Assembly: GCF_040187885.1 (NCBI RefSeq)
Contig: NZ_JBDPLH010000010.1
Location: 1 to 64,000 of the forward strand
Length of the DNA stretch: 64,000 nt
Source: Roseateles_E cavernae
GTDB taxonomy: Bacteria; Pseudomonadota; Gammaproteobacteria; Burkholderiales; Burkholderiaceae_C
Reading direction: 5' to 3'
Part shown: positions 57,765 through 64,000 of the stretch, piece after piece
How positions within the stretch are numbered: the stretch's first letter is position 1
Layout: every line of letters starts with the position of its first letter
Notes under the pieces: generated by a model
What the model was told of the DNA's origin: nothing
The model's input: the letters and a program-made list of their open reading frames with translations, nothing else
Database searches by the model: none
Program-made: the position numbers and the translations under genes

Positions 57765-58535
57765 ATGCACTTCGCCCGTATCGCAGCCGTTGCGACCATC
57801 GTTGCCGCTCTGAGCCCTGCTCACGCCGGTGTCAGCAAAGCGGTGGACTCCGCCGGTGCCATTCAGAACTTCGACATCCTCGGCGTCAAACTCGGCATGA
57901 CCGAAGCTCAGGCGGTGTCCGCCATCAAGCAACGTTTCCCAGATGGCACCAAGGAAAGCCGCGGCCGCACCATCAAGCTGAAGATGTCGGAATACACCTG
58001 GCCCAATTCGGTCACCCGTGCGCCGATGCGTGCCGGCATCCGCTTCGATTTGTTCCCCGAACAGAAGAGTAACTACGACTTCATCAAGATCCTGATCAAC
58101 GACGGCAAGGTCTGGGCGATCTGGCGGGATGACACGACGTCGACCTACGCGTATGAAAAGACCATCGGAGACATGGGTACCAAGTATGCCGGCGCGGCTC
58201 CGATCAACGACTATTTCGACATCCTCGTCAATGGGCAGCGCAAAGGCGATGGCTCCAAGACCCTCACGGGCTTCGAGCTCTATCAGGGGACGTGCAGCGA
58301 CAACACTCTGCCGTTCGGACGAGTCAATCAGGGTGACTCGATGCGCCTCGAGAACAGTTGCAACAAGGTTTTCCGCGTCAACTACGGCGTGATCTCCACC
58401 AGTGGTGTGAAGTCCATGGGCAATGGGAGCGCCCAGCTCGTGGATATGGATGCGGGCCGTGCGTTCCTTGCATCCATGGCAAACGCAGCCGCGAACAGCG
58501 CCGCCAAGGAAGCTACCGCCGGCGCCAAACTCTAA
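57765..58535 (+). CDS. Secreted uncharacterised protein
   Basis: A 256-residue protein with a signal peptide (MHFARIAAVATIVAALSPAHA). The mature part starts with IQNFDILGVKLGMTEAQAVS, a motif like the 'LGMT..EV' hairpin of small periplasmic SmpA/BLIP-fold domains. It continues with strand-rich segments and a Cys pair (YQGTCSDNTL, LENSCNKVF) likely to form a disulfide. The Ala-rich C-terminus is probably flexible. Family not recognised. An AATGGAG-type ribosome-binding site is seen 13-16 nt upstream. Confidence 0.72.
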   Translation: MHFARIAAVATIVAALSPAHAGVSKAVDSAGAIQNFDILGVKLGMTEAQAVSAIKQRFPDGTKESRGRTIKLKMSEYTWPNSVTRAPMRAGIRFDLFPEQKSNYDFIKILINDGKVWAIWRDDTTSTYAYEKTIGDMGTKYAGAAPINDYFDILVNGQRKGDGSKTLTGFELYQGTCSDNTLPFGRVNQGDSMRLENSCNKVFRVNYGVISTSGVKSMGNGSAQLVDMDAGRAFLASMANAAANSAAKEATAGAKL

Positions 58536-58883
58536 AACAGACGCAGACATCCATCATCGCCAAGACCGCTGATGCCCATCTAAGGTCGCTGGACATCTCA
58601 TCTTTGGCAGTCAAGCCGAAGCATGCTTGTTGTTGCACCGTGGCGTTCCAGGCGGAGATTCTGGGCGCATGCGTCGAGTCTGGTATCTCGGTCGCTGCGC
58701 TTGGCGCCGTCACTGAGGTTGTGATGCTTGCCCGGTTGCTCTCGTGGCCGAATCAGCGAATTCTCGCCCCAGTTCAGCCAGCGCAGCGAGGCGTCGAACG
58801 CGCGGATCTGCAGCAAAGCGATTTAGTGGCTCATCCCATGAGCTACCAGTAGCTTACGCTGACCTGTCCAGATGGAGGTCAAC
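58536..58883. other. 348-nt gap, possible eroded coding sequence
   Basis: Both strands carry stretches that read somewhat like protein: plus, AEILGACVESGISVAALGAV; minus, MLQIRAFDASLRWLNWGENS. Neither has a ribosome-binding site or a known family. The last bases hold GGAGG, the ribosome-binding site of the AAA+ gene. Confidence 0.35.
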
Positions 58884-60563
58884 ATGGACAAGTACCGAAA
58901 CACCTACCAAGGCATTTCCGCCCGTGCCATCCACCAGGCGCTGCCGCAGAACTGCCGACACCTCTTCCTCCGGCTCATGCCTTTCAGCTGGGCTTCGCCA
59001 GAAGAATACGTCGACCTACAAGTCCAGACGTATCACGCGCTGAGGTCAGATCAGACCCGCGAGGCGCGAGCCGCCGCAATCATGCGGATTGCATCGATTT
59101 ACGACACCGAATTCGCTGACATGCATGAACGGCTCGAGTTTCTAGCCGAAGTCGCGAGCCGGGTGCTCGAGATGGATTTCTCTTTTGATGTTGTTGAGTG
59201 GCTCACATGGTCTCAGCTGTCCAAAGAAGACGTGCTTGTTGATGAGTCGCGGTCGTCACTTGACGAGGGCGGCGTGCCGGTCTTGACCTGGCATAACCCG
59301 CAGAAGTTGAGTCAGGCCCTTCTCACCATGAAGTGGTCATTTGAAACTTTGGAGAAGATGCCTTTCGAGGCGCAACAGGCCTTGCCCGAATCCGAGGCAC
59401 GTGCGGCAATCAGACTGCTCCGGCTGTACAGCCGGTATTTCGAGCCGACTGAGGTTTCGAACAAGGCTCAAGCGCGCGCAGAATTCTTCCGAGACCGCGC
59501 GCAGCCGATATGGCTCCGGTTGATCCGCTTCGGCCACGCGCACGGTGAATCTGCAACATGTGGAACCGGCGCCGTAGTCGCGCTCAATCGCCTGCTGCAA
59601 AGGAACGCTGAGGAAGAGTCCATGCCGTTACAACCATGTCCAGCTGCCGTTGCCTTGAAGAGCTCGACTCTTCCTCGGCTGGTGCATACCGTTGTCAAGG
59701 AAAGGTTTCCGCGAGGCCGGGGCGATGGCGACACCGACGTGCTCCGGGAGTTCGAACCGCTGCGCAGGCCAATGTCAGTTGCGGCCTTGCCCGATGTCAC
59801 TGAGCTCGAGAAGCGGCGTGCCCAGTTGACCGCGGAGTTTCCATGGGCCACAACCGCGATCAACCCGGTGTTCGACGAGATGATTGGACGCCGGCAAATG
59901 GGCGTCATCAAACTTCACTTTCAGCCGATCCTGTTGACTGGACCAGCCGGCTCCGGAAAAACTCGTCTGGCTCGCCGTCTGGCAGAGATTCTCGGGATCG
60001 AGTGCTATTCGCAATCGCTTGCAGGTGCGAGCGACTCGATGTCATTGCTCGGGACGGCGCGGGGCTGGAGTTCGGGTCAACCAAGTCCGCTTCTCCGCCC
60101 TCTCCTGAAAGGGTGCGCAACGGTTCTGGTCGCGCTCGACGAAGTGGAAAAAGCTGGGGATGACGTTGCCAAAAGTCCGTCCGTACAGAACGCCTTGCTG
60201 TCTTTGCTCGAGCCGAACGAGAGTCGACATTGGCGAGATGTGTATCTGCAGACTGAATGCGACTTGAGCACCTTGATTTTCGTACTGACATGCAACTCGA
60301 CGGTTTGGCTTTCGCAAGCGCTCAGGAGTAGGTTGCGTGAACATGAAATCAGGCGACCGACTCGGAACGAATTGGTGCAAGTCGCCAAGTTCGTCGTTGA
60401 TGATCTGGAACGAGAGATGGAACTGCCTCCGGGAGTTTTCGCTGGCATGCCGGTGGAGGAACTTTTGCCACCGTCTATGTCATCGCTGCGAGATCTGCGC
60501 AGTGCGGTGCGAATGGTGATGCGGCATTGGATGAGTCTGCCCGCGCAAGCAGCTCGGCACTGA
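58884..60563 (+). CDS. AAA+ ATPase (Lon-like ATPase module, no protease domain)
   Basis: A 559-residue protein from ATG 58884 with GGAGG 5 nt upstream. The N-terminal 330 residues are helical and unrecognised. Then comes an AAA+ module: Walker A LLTGPAGSGKTRLARRLAEI, Walker B VLVALDEVEKAG, sensor 1 FVLTCNST and arginine finger ALRSRLRE. The order SLAGASDSMSLLG and LLSLLEPNE resembles the Lon ATPase domain, but no Ser-Lys protease follows. The protein may remodel a partner. It lies 13 nt before a DUF6088-like gene; the pair could be a defence or toxin-antitoxin-type unit (inference). Confidence 0.78.
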   Translation: MDKYRNTYQGISARAIHQALPQNCRHLFLRLMPFSWASPEEYVDLQVQTYHALRSDQTREARAAAIMRIASIYDTEFADMHERLEFLAEVASRVLEMDFSFDVVEWLTWSQLSKEDVLVDESRSSLDEGGVPVLTWHNPQKLSQALLTMKWSFETLEKMPFEAQQALPESEARAAIRLLRLYSRYFEPTEVSNKAQARAEFFRDRAQPIWLRLIRFGHAHGESATCGTGAVVALNRLLQRNAEEESMPLQPCPAAVALKSSTLPRLVHTVVKERFPRGRGDGDTDVLREFEPLRRPMSVAALPDVTELEKRRAQLTAEFPWATTAINPVFDEMIGRRQMGVIKLHFQPILLTGPAGSGKTRLARRLAEILGIECYSQSLAGASDSMSLLGTARGWSSGQPSPLLRPLLKGCATVLVALDEVEKAGDDVAKSPSVQNALLSLLEPNESRHWRDVYLQTECDLSTLIFVLTCNSTVWLSQALRSRLREHEIRRPTRNELVQVAKFVVDDLEREMELPPGVFAGMPVEELLPPSMSSLRDLRSAVRMVMRHWMSLPAQAARH

Positions 60564-60576
60564 TCGTCTACGATCT

Positions 60577-60990
60577 ATGCGATCACCTCTCAATATAGTG
60601 AAGCGCATAGGTCGCTCTGTGGCCAATCGGAAATCCGATGTATTCCTACGCGCGGACTTTGAAGCTTTCGGTAGCCGGTCCCAGATAGGTCGCGCGCTCG
60701 CCGAACTGATCAGCAGCGGCGCACTTTTACGTGTTGGGATCGGTGTGTACGTCAAGGCCAAGCCAAGCGTACTGTCCGGTAAGCCCATTCCCATCAGGCC
60801 GCTCGAGGTGCTCGCACCCGAAATTCTCAAGAGGCTGGGTGTGCAGGTGAAAGAGTCTCGTCAGATGCGCGAGTACAACTCTGGTGCGAGTACACAGGTC
60901 CCAGTGGGCTTCGTTGTCTGCGTCGGCAAACGGCGCATTCAGCGCAAGCTAGGTCTGAACGGCAAGATCGTTGAGTATGAGCAGCGCTAG
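60577..60990 (+). CDS. DUF6088/AbiEi-like winged-helix protein
   Basis: A 137-residue protein. The N-terminal half (RKSDVFLRADFEAFGSRSQI, GRALAELISSGALLRVGIGV, YVKAKPS) is the winged helix plus beta-hairpin seen in DUF6088 and type IV antitoxin AbiEi proteins. The C-terminal half (VGFVVCVGKRRIQRKLGLNG) is a short strand-rich extension. No AbiEii-type nucleotidyltransferase toxin follows; the AAA+ gene upstream is the only partner in the operon. A weak hairpin terminator lies about 50 nt downstream. Confidence 0.7.
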   Translation: MRSPLNIVKRIGRSVANRKSDVFLRADFEAFGSRSQIGRALAELISSGALLRVGIGVYVKAKPSVLSGKPIPIRPLEVLAPEILKRLGVQVKESRQMREYNSGASTQVPVGFVVCVGKRRIQRKLGLNGKIVEYEQR

Positions 60991-61355
60991 CTAGCCGGCA
61001 GCGGCTTGTACCGCTCCAACGAAAAGGTTGGTTGTCCGAGCACCGTCGATAGACGGTGTTTGGTAGCTCGCACTGAGACCTCGCCATGTTAGAGCCGGCG
61101 GCTGGCAGAGCAAGACAGGGCGCGCTTGGCTCCACGACGCCAATGATGGGCACCGGATCGGAATCGGGGCGCCCCAAGCAGCACTGACCCCACCGCTATC
61201 GCATCAATCTCGAGTCAAATGAGCTATAGGGAACTTATCCAACAATGCAAAAAAGACCCGCAATTCAAATAAAATGCGAATTCATTATTCGATACCAAGC
61301 ATAAAGCCCCGCATTTAATGCAACTTTATGACAGGGCCATGCTGGCCCCAGTCCC
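60991..61355. other. Intergenic region between accessory island and glmS
   Basis: 365 nt. A hairpin CACCGTC-GATA-GACGGTG at 61041-61058 followed by TTTGG may end the AAA+/DUF6088 transcript. Composition turns AT-rich near 61200-61320, where CATAAAG/CTTTATG arms on the minus strand may help end glmS transcription. No gene or tRNA seen. Confidence 0.45.
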
Positions 61356-63233
<1,878 letters not shown>

Positions 63234-63375
63234 GAGGTTCTCCTGCCTGAGGCTTTGAGTAGATGCCGGATATTAGGCAGGCAGCGAAAACCAATGTTTT
63301 CAAATTTTCGTATCAAATGAAATAATCAACCACACCCATCATTTCAAGACTGAATATTTCAAATATCAAATCTCT
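63234..63375. promoter_or_regulatory. Divergent promoter region of glmS and the Lrp-type gene
   Basis: 142 nt, strongly AT-rich between 63290 and 63375, with several TCAAAT/ATTTGA-like half-sites (TATCAAATGAAAT, ATATTTCAAATATCAAAT). Lrp/AsnC proteins usually bind AT-rich dyads and autoregulate, so control of both directions is plausible. Confidence 0.5.
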
Positions 63376-63864
63376 ATGAATAATTCGGTCAATTCCATGG
63401 CGCTGGACACCACCGATTTGCGGGTGTTGGACTTGCTGCAGCAGGATGCCTCGCTGTCCAACCAGGCACTGGCCGAGCTGGCCCATGTCTCGCCGGCCAC
63501 CTGTCTGCGGCGCGTCAAGCGCCTGGTCGAGACCGGCGTCATCGAGCGGCGCGTGGCCCTCCTGTCGCCCGACAAGCTGGGCGCCGGCCTCAGCGCCATC
63601 GTCGAGATCACGCTGGACCGCCAGGGGGCCGAGCATCTGGCGGCCTTTGAGCAGAAGCTGTTGGCCGAGGCGGCGGTGCAGCAGTGCTACCGCGTCTCAC
63701 CGGGGCCCGATTTCGTGCTGATCCTGCAAGTGCCCGATATGCCGGCCTATCACGCGCTGGTGCTGCGCCTGTTCACGCAGGACGCCAATGTGCGCAACGT
63801 CAAGACCTTCTTCAGCGTGCTGCGCAGCAAGTTCGAGCCGCGCATCGCGCTGCCGGCAGCCTAG
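63376..63864 (+). CDS. Lrp/AsnC-family transcriptional regulator
   Basis: A 162-residue protein, typical length. The N-terminal HTH is DLRVLDLLQQDASLSNQALA and VSPATCLRRVKRLVETGVIE. The C-terminal RAM/AsnC ligand-binding domain includes LSAIVEITLDRQGAEHLAAF, YRVSPGPDFVLILQVPDM and VRNVKTFFSVLRSKFEPRI. An internal start at 63397 (MALDTTD) is possible. The ligand is probably an amino acid, but which one is not evident. The gene tail overlaps the convergent methyltransferase stop by 3 nt. Confidence 0.93.
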   Translation: MNNSVNSMALDTTDLRVLDLLQQDASLSNQALAELAHVSPATCLRRVKRLVETGVIERRVALLSPDKLGAGLSAIVEITLDRQGAEHLAAFEQKLLAEAAVQQCYRVSPGPDFVLILQVPDMPAYHALVLRLFTQDANVRNVKTFFSVLRSKFEPRIALPAA

Positions 63865-64000
63865 CGCTTGAGCACCAGCAGGCCCTTCAGGTACTCGCCC
63901 TCGGGGAAGCAGATGGTCTGCGGGTGGTCGGGCGCGGCAGCCACGCGCTCGAGGATGTAGCCATCGGCCGGCGCATCGAGGCCGGCGCCGGCCACGATCT
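63861..64000 (-). CDS. RlmI-like rRNA methyltransferase, C-terminal fragment (cut by window)
   Basis: Only the last 45 residues are in the window: VAGAGLDAPADGYILERVAA, then APDHPQTICFPEGEYLKGLL and VLKR. The ending 'ADHP...PEG.YLKG' is the characteristic C-terminus of RlmI-type class I SAM-dependent 23S rRNA cytosine methyltransferases (E. coli: ADHPVIATYPEGLYLKGF). The 5' part lies beyond 64000. Confidence 0.75.
   Translation of the reverse strand, partial: IVAGAGLDAPADGYILERVAAAPDHPQTICFPEGEYLKGLLVLKR

Noticed and set aside
63234..63375. glmS ribozyme in the glmS leader
   Set aside because: The 142-nt region is AT-rich and shared with a divergent promoter; no ribozyme core was recognisable, and this ribozyme is mainly found in Gram-positive bacteria.

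Overview
The window is GC-rich (visibly well above 60 %) and reads as chromosome of a betaproteobacterium of the Burkholderiales, most like the Roseateles/Paucibacter/Rubrivivax group. The pointers are PEP-CTERM exported proteins, many cytoplasmic chemoreceptor tails of the 'NILALNAAVEAARAGEQG' type, abundant GGDEF and HD-GYP proteins, and a bona fide CheY/CheZ pair. This placement is an inference from gene content; no rRNA or tRNA gene was seen.

Layout. (1) 1-3.2 kb: three consecutive PEP-CTERM proteins, the first cut by the window edge. (2) 3.2-11.2 kb: a tightly packed + strand operon coding for an outer-membrane barrel, a small PstS-like periplasmic protein, a HAMP/SpoIIE phosphatase, an RsbW-like kinase, a STAS protein, a Na/Pi-type transporter with a PhoU-like tail and an NCS2 permease with an extra C-terminal domain. 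It looks like a partner-switching module wired to transport. (3) 11.5-26.1 kb: a sensory island with two CRP/FNR-like regulators, a CheW-like protein, CheY, a frameshifted cheZ, two periplasmic binding proteins, two histidine kinases, an HD-GYP protein, a HTH-receiver, a receiver-Hpt, two more receivers and an Aer-like chemoreceptor. CheA, CheR and CheB are absent. (4) 26.1-33.5 kb: a decayed response regulator, then a putatively Fur-controlled ABC exporter, TonB siderophore receptor and PepSY operon. (5) 33.6-51.9 kb: c-di-GMP and chemotaxis genes (three GGDEF proteins, one HD-GYP, three intact chemoreceptors, one receptor pseudogene, a Cache protein and a binding protein), interrupted by an IS110 remnant and an intact IS1595 element. 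(6) 51.9-61.3 kb: an accessory region with an IS21 fragment joined to a kinase fragment, a duplicated about 150 bp repeat, a 57-residue gene whose start lies in a hairpin, a structured leader before a two-gene cassette carrying a PRTase-like predicted conflict effector, an XRE regulator, secreted proteins, and an AAA+ ATPase next to a DUF6088-like protein. (7) 61.4-64 kb: core genes glmS, an Lrp/AsnC regulator and the end of an rlmI-like methyltransferase.

Most notable. Two copies of a minus-strand small RNA (about 45.5 and 56.5 kb) share an 11-nt CU-rich anti-Shine-Dalgarno loop. Their stems differ by a compensatory base-pair change, and each ends in a Rho-independent terminator. The IS1595 element has jumped into the U-tract of one copy with a perfect 8-bp target duplication. 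The cheZ reading frame is broken at a (CG)5 tract, where one extra CG unit would restore a full match to CheZ. The PRTase-like cassette with its hairpin-rich leader is the best candidate for a poorly described defence-type system.
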